Below, piece by piece: positions 24,750-36,663 of a DNA stretch of 64,000 nt. Numbering within the stretch: the first letter of the stretch is position 1; every line of letters starts with the position of its first letter. The notes under the pieces are model-generated. The model did not search any database. It saw nothing but the letters and a program-made list of their open reading frames with translations, and had not been told where the DNA came from. The position numbers and the translations under genes were made by a program. The DNA comes from Arabidopsis thaliana (lineage: Eukaryota; Streptophyta; Magnoliopsida; Brassicales; Brassicaceae): NCBI RefSeq assembly GCF_000001735.4, contig NC_003071.7:14793443-14857442 (forward strand), written 5' to 3'.

Positions 24750-25766
24750 CGTCTCGGTGGGTTTATGATTTGCTTAGTGGGAACGTTGGAAATCTTATTA
24801 TAGGGAGTGGAGTGATTACTTTTCATTAGTTTATTTTGGTAAAGTAAATTTCTATTTCAAGTTTTAACTACCCACCAAAAAGTTTTCACCAACTTAAAAA
24901 TTTGTGAAGATAATCCATAAATGGTACAATTTGCATCAAAATGACTAGAAATGACATAAAGAAATGTAAATAGTTTTAAAAGTTGAAGAGGTTAAATTAG
25001 AAATGAACTGCAATATTTCTATTTATTTCATAAGGTAGTTTTGATTTGTACATGTAATTATATGTTTTCACAGAAGATGTCGGTTAAGTACAACTTTTGA
25101 GCTTGATTGGTGGAACTGTTAAGGCCCTTGACCAAAAAGCATGTTTACCTCTAATGATTTCTCTTGTCAAAATAGATTCGTGAAAGCTAATGAAAAGTAG
25201 TAAAAGGGTAAAATCATAATTGCATAAAATTTTATAAGACCCAATTACGAAAGTTAGAGAAGTTTCTCTTGTTAACCAGAAACACTGAATTAAGCATTGA
25301 CATAAAGATATTTTTACTCTTGTATGTAATATTTACCATCTACTATTTCAATAATTGCACTCATCGCTAGTCACTTTATCTTAGTGCCAGTGGAAAGTTG
25401 TCACACATTGAGCTGCTTCTATTAAGGTTTGGTTCTTTAGTTTTTAAAAAGACAAAACTTTTTCCCCTATGGATTGATTCACTCCTTTTAACGAGGGCTC
25501 TTTCTCCAGATTCATGAGTCAAAATTAAAAACTCTAAATCTTCACCGGTTTATTGTCCCATTTGGGTTTTAGTGATTACCTTTAAATTTCATCAAACTTA
25601 AGCTTATACAATTTTGCTACAGAACTTGGTCCCGATACGTCTATTGTCCGCAAAGAATAATAATACTATGCACAACTACGACATAAAATTTCGGGGGTTT
25701 AATCAAATCGCCATCAAACCAATCTAAACCCGGAAACTGGTATAAGAGATCAATTTCCTGGTTCAG
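24750..25766. other. EXL7 promoter region and spacer
   Basis: About 1 kb of AT-rich DNA. The left part is the EXL7 promoter; the right part contains the 3' region of the protease-like gene. No open frame with recognisable content and no clear repeat was seen. Confidence 0.5.
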
Positions 25767-27888
25767 CTAAAAAAACTTTGGCTTCTTTAGTTTGGGCTCA
25801 CCTAGATGCAACGATATGTTAACCTCTTCTTCGGAACTGTTCTTTAAAGCCATGAGATTATCCAATTTGGGTATCTCTTGCCCTTTAATGGCGGAAGTAG
25901 ACTCGTTAACCGATATAGGAGCAATGAAGATATGTTCCTCAACTTCAAGTGTTGGTTTGATTGCTTCTTCTATATGGAACTCAGGCGGAATAAATGGCTC
26001 AAAGCTCTCATCTTGTTTGTCTCCTGATGGAACCGGGTCAGGCGGGGATGACTGGCTAACGGTTGAATCAAGGGCTGTAACCGAAGTGTTTCTTTCTTCT
26101 CGTGCTGCTGCTGCTGCTGCAAGTGTACAAAAGTCAAAAGAACAAGTCATGAGAACTTGGGAACCATTGTCATACAAGTGCTAGGAAAAGAGTTCTAAAA
26201 CCTTCAAGTTCATGGTTGGATGTGATGAGATCAAGCTCCAAGAGATCCAAAAGGCGACCAAGATCAACTCCGCTTGTCCAGTTCTCGGGTTCTTGACCGG
26301 CTATTAGTTTAAGTCTTCCTCGGTTGGCTGTTCCTCCCCAAATGATCCCAACTGGTCGTGGCTTCTGACCATTTGGACCCGTTAAGAGTATTAGGCTTCC
26401 ACTGTCACCTTCAAGGTCAAAAGTTTGCTGGTTTTCACCAATGACCAGAAAATCCGTGAGGAAACAGATCCCTTTCTCGTCGTTGTATTCCAATGCATAA
26501 GCCATTATGGTTCCGGTGGTATATCCAGAGCTTCTTCCAACTTTGACAACTTGTTTCCCAATAAGGCTATCAATTGGGGATTGCAAGTCTATAACGTGCA
26601 CATCTCCTATCTCACCAATGCCCTTTATCAACGTAGTTACATTGCTCGTGTTGAAATCTTCTGCAAAAGGAATAAAGGCACCATCCGCTCTCACAAACGT
26701 TTCTGCATTGGGATAGATATGAAAGATGCCCTGTATAGTCAGTACTCAGTATGAAACAAGAGTGTCCAAATATGCCAGTTCCTGAACAGAAAGATGCAGA
26801 GATTTGCTATGAAATTATAACTGGAGTACCTGGATTTGTGCCAGCAAATATGCCATACCACTGATCATCTGTGATAAACGATGTTGCTCTCTCAACTGCA
26901 CCGAGGTAGACACCCGGTCCAAGGCTTGGAGGTAAAGGATGAAACATTTTCTGGCTTGGATAATCCAAATCAACTGCGACATGCCGATTGGTAAGGAAAC
27001 CAACCTGGTGGTTACCTGTTCTGCTTTTCACTATAGCTCCCAAGGTTCCATATGTTTCTTGGCTTGCAACCTACACAACATGAAACAAAACTGAGACTTT
27101 ACGCTTATAGGTTGCAGAAGATGGAAGGAAAAAACAACGATGTACCTGAGAACCAGAGCCAATGCAGGGATCACTTCCTCTCAAACCATCTACAAGTTCA
27201 TTATAAACTTGTTCCTTTGGTGTTGCAGCAGGAGCACCGTAGTATTGGAATTCCACAACATCTACATCGCACCATACCCCTCCAGGACCCTATTATGAAA
27301 TGAACACATCGCTTATCATATATGCTCCGATAAAATTTCTGAAAGGCTATGTGTAGAAGGGAATAGAACACAAGATAACTCCACCTCAAGGGCAGAAGGA
27401 AGGCACTGCATTGGATTTAGCCATTGCCTATGGACTTTCCTAGCAACAAAGACAAGTATCGCTGGAACATTCGTTAGAACACCACGGCTGATCCGAAACC
27501 CAACCGCAGTACCAAGGCTGAAGCGGCGCAGGATTTTACTATGAAACGCTCTGATGGTCATGAGCTCAAGCAAAGTAGTGGCTTGTTGTCCTGATGGCAA
27601 CCTGCCAACAGTTTCTGGTAAAACCCCTTTCTGGAGATTACCAAAGTAGTTAGCTCGGTCTTCAACAGTGTCGTTAAGCCTGCTGAGCGTAGGCCAGGAG
27701 AAGTAAGGGGCATTGCTCTCAGCATGTTGGATGTTGAGTGTGAATGGCTGAAGAGGAGATGGACTTGAAGATGATGGAAGACTCAAGTGATTGCAGTGAT
27801 GATTTCTCTCCAAATCCAAAGCAGAATCCTCCGATTCAGAAGAAGCTGCTGCTTGGATGAATCTCTGACCCCAAGCTCCCAAATTCAT
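25767..27888 (-). CDS. NARROW LEAF1-like trypsin-fold serine protease
   Basis: Homologue of rice NAL1, a nuclear/cytoplasmic serine protease that controls leaf width and vein number. Five coding exons (27888-27385, 27289-27146, 27070-26830, 26702-26202, 26116-25767) give about 579 residues. The triad is visible and well spaced: His246 in FLTNRHVAVD, Asp303 in FVRADGAFIPF, Ser397 in LEGDSGS. Spacings of 57 and 94 residues nearly equal those I recall for rice NAL1 (His233, Asp291, Ser385). The block GIIWGGTANRGRLKL follows the serine. The last exon is a variable, acidic tail. Its acceptor sits in a run of CAG triplets (26101-26120), so one-codon splice variants adding or removing alanine are likely. 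Locus by recall At2g35155. Confidence 0.88.
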
Positions 27889-30119
27889 CTCCTTTTACAA
27901 TGCTACTTATTAAAGATAACACCACCGTACCTTTTTCACCTCTGTCACAACGCAAAACAAGAGATAGAAGAGACTTCAGCTTCCTAAATTACAACACTTG
28001 AACTGATGATATAAACTTAAAAATGGCATCTTTGATTCTTTATAAGAGAAAAATCATCCCAAACTTCGTTTATGAACCCTACAAGTCAAGTAACCTATAG
28101 AATTACCTTGAAATTTTCAAATTACAATCGGAAAACAAGATGATACGCAACGCCTCAAAAGAAGGAAGAAAACATAAACGAACCCAGAATCTAACATCAT
28201 GTAAGAAGCCTAAAGAAATCAACTTTGAGATAATCCAGCGAAGATTCTCGAAGGCGCGAAAAACTCACCGACAGCACAATTCGTCGGAGTAGCTGCGAGA
28301 ACTTCATGGAGAAATGGGAGCTAAGACGGAGAATCAGCAGTGATGAAAGAGAAGTAGCTGCATTTAGAGAGATGGGGAGAGAGAGAAAGTGAGGATTGCA
28401 GAGAAAACTGGAGGAGGAAGAAGAAGAAGAAGACCAGAGAGAGAAGAGCAATAGGAGCTGCATAATAATCTGGAGTTACTGTTGATGGTGGTTGTGAATA
28501 CAGTAGAGCGAGAATTATCTTCCTTTTTCTTTGTTTTGTCGACGCATGAATTAATTTATCACATTATAATGTCAACCAATACAAATCTCTTTTTAAATTG
28601 TTTTTCTTCTACTACTTTATAAGTTCTTTTTGCTTTTATCTTATTATTTTATCTCTTTTTAGATTTTGATTACAGAAATTATGGAAAAGGACAAAAATAA
28701 GGATTTTATTTGTTAGTTAAATGAGAAATTACTAAATTAATATAATATAAGTACGAAAAAATAGAATGAAAAATGCATCAACTCACTATGATTTATTCAG
28801 ATTTTATGATTTATTTTTAGCGTAATATGTTCTTCATTTAAGGTTAAACGATTATAATAGAAAATAGTATATCGAACTTTTTTGATATAGAAGCCGAACG
28901 GGTGATAACGTAAAACAAACAAAACGATTAAAAAGATAGAAAATAAATAATGTTAGAAATAATGTCGAGAAAACCAAACATAAATTAATCCGGAGAAAAA
29001 TCTAAAGATTTATGATATTTTCAAAAGTTGTTTTTTAATAAAAATAGTATTCATTAAAACCCTAGATCATGCAACATTGAATCACATATACTTAAACTTT
29101 TGTTTTCCTATATTATTCTGGAGATCATTATTTAGAAACTTCTAAAAGAAAAGAATAGAAGATTTTTAGAATATTTTCAAATATTACTTTTCCAAAAAAT
29201 ATTACTTAATAAAACTACCAAATCTCTAGATTTATAATATTTTCAAAGATTATATTTCCAAAAAAAAACATTCATAGATCCACTAAAAAAGCTTTGATCA
29301 ACAAAAAAAAAAAAAAAAGAGATCCACTAAAACCCTAAATCATCATCAATATAAATTAATCTTGATGAACTTGTATAAAATAGGAATTGAAGAAGTTATA
29401 GAGCCAGAGCCAAAGATGCATGCTAGGACTCTGTTCATAAGAATTATGTGAGTGACTTATTTGACTGAGTTATTAAAAATTGAATCCTTGAAAAGAGAAA
29501 ACAGAATTTAATTAAAATTGATTGTTTAGTTTTGTTTTGCAGGACAATGCCAAATTAACCCAATTTGAGTAGGCGACTCACATATCTCCCGCTCCGGCCA
29601 ATCGACTCGTCATCTCCGCCATTATCACTACTCCTTCCTTCATTTCTGGTAAATCTTTGTACCCTTCTTCTCTATTCTTCATTCTTTTATTTTTTGTTAC
29701 TTGTAGACTCGAAATTGATCTTATCAATCGCTTCCATCTCTCGATTGATTAACAATTTTAAAAGTTGATAATTTCGAGATTTGGAGTCTGTTTCTGGAAA
29801 ATGTGGATAAGGATTTCTTATGATTCATGGATTAATGCGTACTGATTCGTTCACATGTTACTCAAAACTGTATCATGGGTTTTGAAGATCTGCATGTCTT
29901 CTTTTGTTGGTTAATTGTGATGATGAACTTAGATCATCATAACATGCATTGCCAAAGATATTCAATTTAATTGATTGCAATCTTTTCTAATCAATACGCG
30001 TTCTTGTAACTACTAGGAATCTAGGATGGTGTTTTTTAATTAATATGCTTTGTTGTAACTTACTAGGATGGTGTTTTTAGTTCATATTCTTGTATTACAT
30101 TGAGTAGGCGTTGGGCATC
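27889..30119. other. Divergent promoter region between protease-like gene and SUVH5
   Basis: The left 600 bp holds the leader (probably with an intron) and promoter of the minus-strand protease-like gene, including a GAA-rich run near 28410-28435. The middle is very AT-rich. From about 28990 to 29340 several diverged copies of a block with the core atattttcaaa appear. The right end carries the SUVH5 leader: a donor at 29649 and an acceptor at 30106-30107 outline a leader intron. No further gene was seen. Confidence 0.5.
29276..29332 (+). repeat. Tiny A-tailed insert with 13-bp direct repeats
   Basis: Perfect 13-bp direct repeats agatccactaaaa (29276-29288 and 29320-29332) flank a 31-bp insert that reads aagctttgatcaac followed by a run of 16 A and a G. 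Long target-site duplications plus an A tail are the mark of LINE-driven retroposition, so this looks like a severely 5'-truncated SINE or other retroposed tail. Confidence 0.5.
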
Positions 30120-32504
30120 ATGGTACATTCAGAGTCATCAATACTTAGTTCCTTGCGCGGTGGTGATGGCGGTGGTATTCCTTGTTCTAAGGATGAACTA
30201 GCAATAAATGGTAGTTACACCGATCCTATGGGGCGGAGGAAGTCCAAGCGGTTTAAGGTTGCTGCGGAAAGTGAGTTTTCACCTGATTTTGGATCGATTA
30301 CCAGGCAGCTCAGATCGAGAAGAATGCAGAAGGAGTTCACAGTTGAGACTTACGAGACCAGGAATGTTTCTGATGTTTGTGTTCTCTCTTCTCAAGCTGA
30401 TGTTGAGTTGATTCCTGGAGAAATTGTTGCAGAAAGAGATAGCTTTAAGTCGGTTGATTGTAATGACATGTCGGTTGGGTTAACCGAAGGAGCTGAATCT
30501 CTTGGAGTTAACATGCAAGAACCTATGAAAGATAGGAATATGCCAGAGAACACAAGTGAGCAAAATATGGTGGAGGTCCATCCTCCAAGCATAAGCCTGC
30601 CAGAGGAAGATATGATGGGGTCTGTTTGCAGGAAAAGCATCACTGGAACAAAGGAGCTTCACGGAAGAACGATCTCTGTTGGGAGAGACTTATCTCCAAA
30701 TATGGGGAGCAAGTTTTCAAAGAATGGAAAGACCGCTAAACGTTCTATATCGGTGGAAGAGGAAAACTTGGTTCTGGAGAAGTCAGATTCTGGAGACCAT
30801 TTGGGTCCATCACCAGAGGTTTTGGAACTTGAGAAATCAGAGGTTTGGATAATTACAGACAAAGGGGTTGTAATGCCTTCACCAGTGAAGCCTTCCGAGA
30901 AGAGGAATGGAGATTATGGTGAAGGATCTATGAGGAAGAATAGTGAGAGGGTTGCCCTGGATAAAAAGAGATTAGCTAGTAAATTTCGGTTATCAAATGG
31001 TGGGCTTCCTAGTTGCTCAAGCAGTGGGGATAGTGCTCGGTATAAAGTTAAGGAAACAATGCGTCTTTTCCATGAAACTTGTAAAAAAATTATGCAAGAG
31101 GAAGAAGCAAGGCCTAGGAAAAGAGATGGTGGCAATTTCAAAGTGGTTTGCGAGGCTTCGAAAATTCTCAAGAGTAAAGGGAAAAATCTTTATAGTGGTA
31201 CTCAGATTATTGGAACTGTGCCTGGTGTTGAGGTTGGCGATGAATTTCAATATAGAATGGAGCTGAACCTTCTTGGTATACATAGACCAAGTCAAAGTGG
31301 TATCGACTATATGAAAGATGACGGTGGGGAACTAGTTGCCACGAGTATTGTATCCTCGGGAGGTTATAATGACGTGCTTGATAACTCTGATGTCTTGATC
31401 TACACGGGTCAAGGCGGAAATGTGGGGAAAAAGAAAAATAATGAACCACCCAAAGACCAGCAGCTTGTAACGGGAAACCTTGCGTTGAAAAACAGTATAA
31501 ACAAAAAGAACCCTGTGCGGGTCATAAGAGGCATCAAAAATACGACATTACAATCATCAGTTGTTGCAAAGAATTATGTTTACGATGGATTGTATCTGGT
31601 GGAAGAGTACTGGGAAGAAACCGGGTCTCACGGTAAACTCGTCTTCAAGTTCAAACTACGGCGTATTCCTGGACAACCCGAGCTTCCCTGGAAAGAGGTT
31701 GCGAAATCGAAAAAATCTGAGTTCCGGGATGGTCTTTGCAATGTTGATATCACAGAAGGGAAAGAGACATTACCCATATGCGCTGTGAACAATTTAGACG
31801 ATGAGAAACCGCCACCGTTTATCTACACGGCTAAAATGATATATCCGGATTGGTGCCGGCCAATTCCTCCAAAGAGCTGCGGTTGCACAAACGGCTGCTC
31901 CAAGTCAAAAAACTGTGCCTGCATTGTGAAAAACGGTGGAAAGATACCTTATTACGATGGAGCCATTGTTGAAATTAAGCCCCTGGTCTATGAGTGTGGC
32001 CCACACTGCAAATGCCCACCTTCTTGCAACATGAGAGTCTCACAGCACGGGATCAAGATCAAGCTGGAGATCTTCAAAACGGAGTCAAGAGGTTGGGGAG
32101 TGAGATCGCTGGAATCTATTCCTATCGGGAGCTTCATCTGTGAGTACGCAGGAGAGCTTCTAGAGGATAAACAAGCTGAAAGCCTTACCGGGAAAGATGA
32201 GTATCTTTTTGATCTCGGGGACGAGGATGATCCGTTCACCATAAACGCAGCACAGAAAGGGAACATAGGGAGGTTTATAAACCATAGCTGCTCGCCGAAT
32301 CTGTACGCACAGGACGTATTGTACGACCATGAGGAAATAAGAATACCTCACATTATGTTCTTTGCACTGGACAATATACCTCCACTTCAGGAACTCTCGT
32401 ACGACTACAATTATAAGATCGATCAGGTATACGACTCTAATGGTAATATCAAGAAGAAATTTTGCTATTGTGGTTCCGCTGAGTGTAGTGGTAGGCTCTA
32501 CTAA
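30120..32504 (+). CDS. SUVH5: Histone H3K9 methyltransferase SUVH5
   Basis: SU(VAR)3-9 homologue that binds methylated DNA and methylates H3K9, supporting CHH/CHG methylation and silencing with KYP/SUVH4 and SUVH6. One coding exon of 795 codons (794 residues), matching SUVH5. The first ATG is at 30120; the leader intron ends 12 bp earlier. Residues 1-360 are a long polar N-terminal region. The SRA/YDG domain covers about 361-515 (GTVPGVEVGDEFQYRMELNL; GIHRPSQSGIDYM). Pre-SET cysteines cluster near 586-635 (CGCTNGCSKSKNCACI; CGPHCKCPPSC). The SET domain runs about 645-770, with GWGVRSLESIPIGSFICEY, then the NHSCSPN catalytic/cofactor motif near 720. Post-SET CYCGSAECSGRLY ends the protein. All key residues are present. 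An intronless body is usual for this SUVH group, which is thought to have spread by retroposition. Confidence 0.97.
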   Translation: MVHSESSILSSLRGGDGGGIPCSKDELAINGSYTDPMGRRKSKRFKVAAESEFSPDFGSITRQLRSRRMQKEFTVETYETRNVSDVCVLSSQADVELIPGEIVAERDSFKSVDCNDMSVGLTEGAESLGVNMQEPMKDRNMPENTSEQNMVEVHPPSISLPEEDMMGSVCRKSITGTKELHGRTISVGRDLSPNMGSKFSKNGKTAKRSISVEEENLVLEKSDSGDHLGPSPEVLELEKSEVWIITDKGVVMPSPVKPSEKRNGDYGEGSMRKNSERVALDKKRLASKFRLSNGGLPSCSSSGDSARYKVKETMRLFHETCKKIMQEEEARPRKRDGGNFKVVCEASKILKSKGKNLYSGTQIIGTVPGVEVGDEFQYRMELNLLGIHRPSQSGIDYMKDDGGELVATSIVSSGGYNDVLDNSDVLIYTGQGGNVGKKKNNEPPKDQQLVTGNLALKNSINKKNPVRVIRGIKNTTLQSSVVAKNYVYDGLYLVEEYWEETGSHGKLVFKFKLRRIPGQPELPWKEVAKSKKSEFRDGLCNVDITEGKETLPICAVNNLDDEKPPPFIYTAKMIYPDWCRPIPPKSCGCTNGCSKSKNCACIVKNGGKIPYYDGAIVEIKPLVYECGPHCKCPPSCNMRVSQHGIKIKLEIFKTESRGWGVRSLESIPIGSFICEYAGELLEDKQAESLTGKDEYLFDLGDEDDPFTINAAQKGNIGRFINHSCSPNLYAQDVLYDHEEIRIPHIMFFALDNIPPLQELSYDYNYKIDQVYDSNGNIKKKFCYCGSAECSGRLY

Positions 32505-34172
32505 TAAGCTGTTGTTAGCACTTGTATTCTTCTTCATTTTCCCCCTTGATGTTCAGTTCTGTCTGAATAAGCAAATTAGAAGACAGCTTTAGCCAAATTT
32601 TCAACACATTGTATGACATAATTGGTGTCAATTAGTGTTGTCATGTTTTAGCTGCATTGTTTCATTATTATGTTATTCACTGAACCTCACCATAATCCAA
32701 GTATTTCATAGTTATTTTCATACACTTTGTTGCGTTATTGCAACTATGGGTTCTTTTGTGTGTGTGTGTTTTTCTTGCATCTACAAGATTTGTTACTTAT
32801 GATGACACCTGAAACCCCAGAAGCCAAGTAAATTACATGAGTTCACTATCTGTCTGAACCGAATTCAAACTTGATCATACTGATGTTGTCTTAGTGATTA
32901 CTAAGCACCAAAGAAGTAGCTAGCTTCTTTGTTTGTTTGTCCAAATCTCAGTCGCTGATTTGGTTTGATTTGAAATTGGGAAAAGGAAGATATTACTGTT
33001 ACTATTACTTAATTTATAGCTATGGGATCCACTATGTCACTTTTCATTATTCTTTATTGTTGATTCCAAAACTATTTATTTCACATTGTTTTTTAGCTTT
33101 TAAAGTACATAAAGGTTTTGAAGATCCATAAAGATTACTCTTGAATTAGGATAGAGATAACAATTGTGTACATAGATAGGATCATGATGTGTATATATAG
33201 TATGGGTGGCCATGAAATTTTTGGATAACAAATGTTAAAAAAGCTATAACTTATCCCTCCATTGAGATATTCTTGGTGATTAGACTGCTTTGGCCTTATG
33301 GTAGTCTCTAATTTTCCATGACCATCTATCGTTTATATCAGCCATATCTCAGGATTTTTGACTAGCTGTTTAATTTCATGTACAAATGTCTTTTTACTAG
33401 TTTTAGGTTAGATTACAAGAGTTTTTTTTTTTTTTTTTTTACTATTGTTAAATTAATTATGGGTTTTTGTAAATAGATTAAGAAAATTAGTGATTGGATA
33501 TTGCTTTTATGACCTTAAACTTGTCTTTATCTGAAAGTAGTCTTGTCCAATCTCAAACCACTTCTTAAAAATATTGATGTGTGTTTTGTTTTTTGATGAA
33601 AGGCTTTACAAAATTCTAACCGGGTTCACTGGATTTTATGTTTTGGAGGTTAGCTCGCAATTGTAATTATAACTCACTAAAATAAACATACAAACAATTA
33701 TTGGTTGGTAATTAACAACCAAACCACCAAATAAATTAAATAGAGAAAAATAAATACACCATATAATAAAACACCATTACTTTAAAATCACCTGAAGTTT
33801 TTGCAATTAGAGATACACACAATTTTGGAATCTTAGAGAATAAGCTCTCTTAATAATTTGTTTAATCATTAAGTAAAAATTGTCATCAAGGACTGGGTCA
33901 ACAAGTGGCAAATGGATGGCATTTTAGTAAATAACTGAAACTAAGAGGTGTTTATTGTGTTCTCACGTGGATCTCTTACCTTAGTTTCAAAAGTTCAAAA
34001 TTGAGCTCTTCTCTTCTTCTTCCTTCTTCTTCTTCTTCGCGAAAACTTGGAAACTGTTTTAGGAACAAAAACCAGAGGCTTTGATTTGGAAAAAACCCTA
34101 ATTTTCAACAACCCTAAATCCCCTACCATTTCTCCCCAAATCCTCTTTCCAAGTTCCATACTCTTTATGTAA
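32505..34172. other. SUVH5 downstream and MORN-gene upstream region
   Basis: About 1.7 kb, AT-rich. Contains a run of 19 T at 33422-33440 and the leader of the MORN-repeat gene on the right. No coding region was seen. Confidence 0.5.
34009..34117 (+). promoter_or_regulatory. Leader elements of the MORN gene: CTT run and two teloboxes
   Basis: A CTT/TTC-rich run (34009-34038) is followed by two AACCCTAA teloboxes (34094-34101 and 34110-34117), all within 165 bp upstream of the ATG. Pyrimidine-rich leaders and teloboxes are common close to Arabidopsis transcription starts, and teloboxes can recruit TRB proteins and Polycomb. Function here is inferred. Confidence 0.4.
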
Positions 34173-36163
34173 ATGCATCTGAAGAAATCATCTGTAACAG
34201 AACGACGATTAATCGGGAAAGACGATTCCGATCCAAACCAAATCCCCAATCCGATTCATCATCATCATCAGACCCAGAATAAAAATCGAACCGCCATTGA
34301 TAATAAAGGCTCTGGCTTCACTAAGTATAATCATCCCCAAGGTCAGAATCATCATCACACGGTTGATATCCCAACCGGTGTTGACCATTTCCGACGAAGA
34401 AGCGCACGGGCACGATCAGGATCGATTTCTTCATTTTTCCCATCAAATCTTTTGTCTTCTCTTTCTTCCTATCGTCCTGTGATTGCTCGGTTCTTGAGGA
34501 AGCTTCTACGCTATACCCTTAGAGCCCGTTTGATTTGTTTCCATCTTCGTTTCTTGCTTCTTCTCGCTGTCCCTCCTTTATACATCTTCTTCCTTGTTAT
34601 CAATCTTCGTATCTTCCTTCGTCTAGTCTTTGTGATTATCGCTTTATCCTTCATCCTCTCGATCTCTCTCAGATTCGCTCTTCCTCACTTAACATCAATT
34701 CGTCTTTTTGTCGCACGCTTGCTGACATTTATCCCTGCCAGATTCTCTTCCTCTCAGCCGAGCACTGACCGAGTTGTTTGGTCCATTGGGTCGAAGCCAG
34801 TTGCGGAGAATAATAAGACAAATTCAGGATCTTGGGTTCAGAAGTATGGCACTAATGATATGTATGAAGGAGAGTTTCATAGAGGAAAGTGTTCAGGAAG
34901 TGGAGTTTATTACTATTCTATGAAAGGCAAATACGAAGGAGAGTGGATTGATGGGAAATATGATGGTTATGGAGTAGAAACATGGTCTAAAGGGAGTAGG
35001 TATCGAGGTCAATATAGGTTAGGTCTAAGACATGGAATTGGAGTTTATACGTTTTATACAGGAGATGTGTATGCTGGTGAATGGTCTAATGGGCAGTGCC
35101 ATGGTTGTGGTGTATATACCTCTGAGGATGGAAGTAGATATGACGGAGAGTTCAAGTGGGGTGTCAAACATGGCCTTGGTAGTTACCATTTCAGGTCAGC
35201 ATTGTTCTTTTTTACTCTGCATAGTCATTTGAGTTTCTGGAATATGGTTGTGCTTTGACCTGTAATGGTGGTGCATTAGATCCCTGTATATGTTGCTCGT
35301 CTAAGTGTGTTTGCTATCTTGAGTTCCATTGTTTTTGAAGGGTCGTGTAGTTGTCTTTCTCTTTATTGTTGCCCTTGTTCACTTGGGTGTGTGAATCTGG
35401 AGGACCTCTGAAAGGTTTTCAATTTCGATTTCTGACATCAGATGGATAACTGGGTTTTGTTTCCTGCTTCTTGTGGTTATCCTCACCTTATAAGCTAGTC
35501 TAGTGAACATCAAAGTTTAGGCTTTTGTGTTACTCTCAGTTAGCATTGATCTTAAGCAATTGCATGAAGCACTGGTGGTCCAGTATGCTTTAGCGGTACC
35601 ATGGCTTTAAAACTACATTTAACTTGGAGTTATGCTGCTGTTGCAGAAATGGTGATGCGTATGCTGGGGAGTATTTTGCAGACAAGATGCATGGTTTTGG
35701 AGTGTATCACTTTGCGAACGGGCATAAGTATGAAGGAGCTTGGCACGAGGGAAGAAGGCAAGGGCTTGGTATGTATACTTTCAGGAATGGTGATACACAA
35801 GCCGGTCATTGGGAAGACGGTGTACTCAGTTGTCCTACCGAGCAGACTATCCGTCCTGGATCATCTTTTACCATAAGCCATTCCAAAGTTGTTGATGCTG
35901 TTGAGGTAAAAGTTAACTAGTAGTTTATCTTTAGTACTGCAAACACCATATATGTATTAAACTAAGCTTGTTCTCTCTTTCTCCTTCAGCAAGCAAGGAA
36001 AGCAGCTGAGAAAGCACATGAAGTTGTGAAAGTGGAAGAGAGGATCAAGAGAGCGGTGATGGCTGCAAATAGAGCAGCGAATGCAGCTAGAGTAGCAGCC
36101 GTGAAGGCTGTCCAATCCCAGACCTTTCACAGGAATGATGGCGATCTTGAAACCAATTGTTGA
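34173..36163 (+). CDS. MORN-repeat membrane protein
   Basis: Three coding exons (34173-35194, 35647-35905, 35990-36163) give 484 residues. Residues 1-110 are polar with a His-rich patch. About 110-190 are strongly hydrophobic, broken by arginines, and likely hold two or more membrane segments. From about residue 230 there are seven clear MORN repeats (YEGEFHRGKCSGSGVYYY, YEGEWIDGKYDGYGVETW, YRGQYRLGLRHGIGVYTF, YAGEWSNGQCHGCGVYTS and three more) plus a partial one ending GHWEDG. The tail is an Ala/Lys-rich predicted helix (RKAAEKAHEVVKVEER). MORN repeats bind membranes or lipids in other proteins. Databases often label this gene 'histone H3K4 methyltransferase SET7/9 family', but the sequence has no SET domain; that name comes only from MORN similarity. 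Locus by recall At2g35170. Confidence 0.9.
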
Positions 36164-36422
36164 GCATAGGTTAGAAGAGATCTTCCTTAACAGGTTTTCT
36201 TGTTCCTTTATGAGCAAAGCTAGTTTGAAACTGTAGATAATAAACTAGAGATGATCTTTGTATATCAACAAGAAAAAAATTGGGTCTGCTTCATAGAATG
36301 CAACTGACATACATGTAGCCAAAAATCCCTATCTTGATTAAACAATTAGAAGAATCTGGTATATCAGTCTTATAACAAAAGATGAATCTGGTCTTGAAAA
36401 GTTGTGTATGAGTAGAAGAAGT

Positions 36423-36663
<241 letters not shown>

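Noticed and set aside
25792-26184. 130-codon plus-strand frame over the last exon of the protease-like gene
   Set aside because: Shadow of the coding exon on the opposite strand; poly-Ala comes from the CAG run.
28197-28463. 88-codon frame rich in Leu/Ser upstream of the protease-like gene
   Set aside because: Ser run comes from a GAA repeat; it lies in the presumed leader/promoter and resembles no known protein.
30111-30119. Upstream extension of SUVH5 by three codons (TTG start)
   Set aside because: TTG is not a normal plant start; the ATG at 30120 gives the known 794-residue protein.
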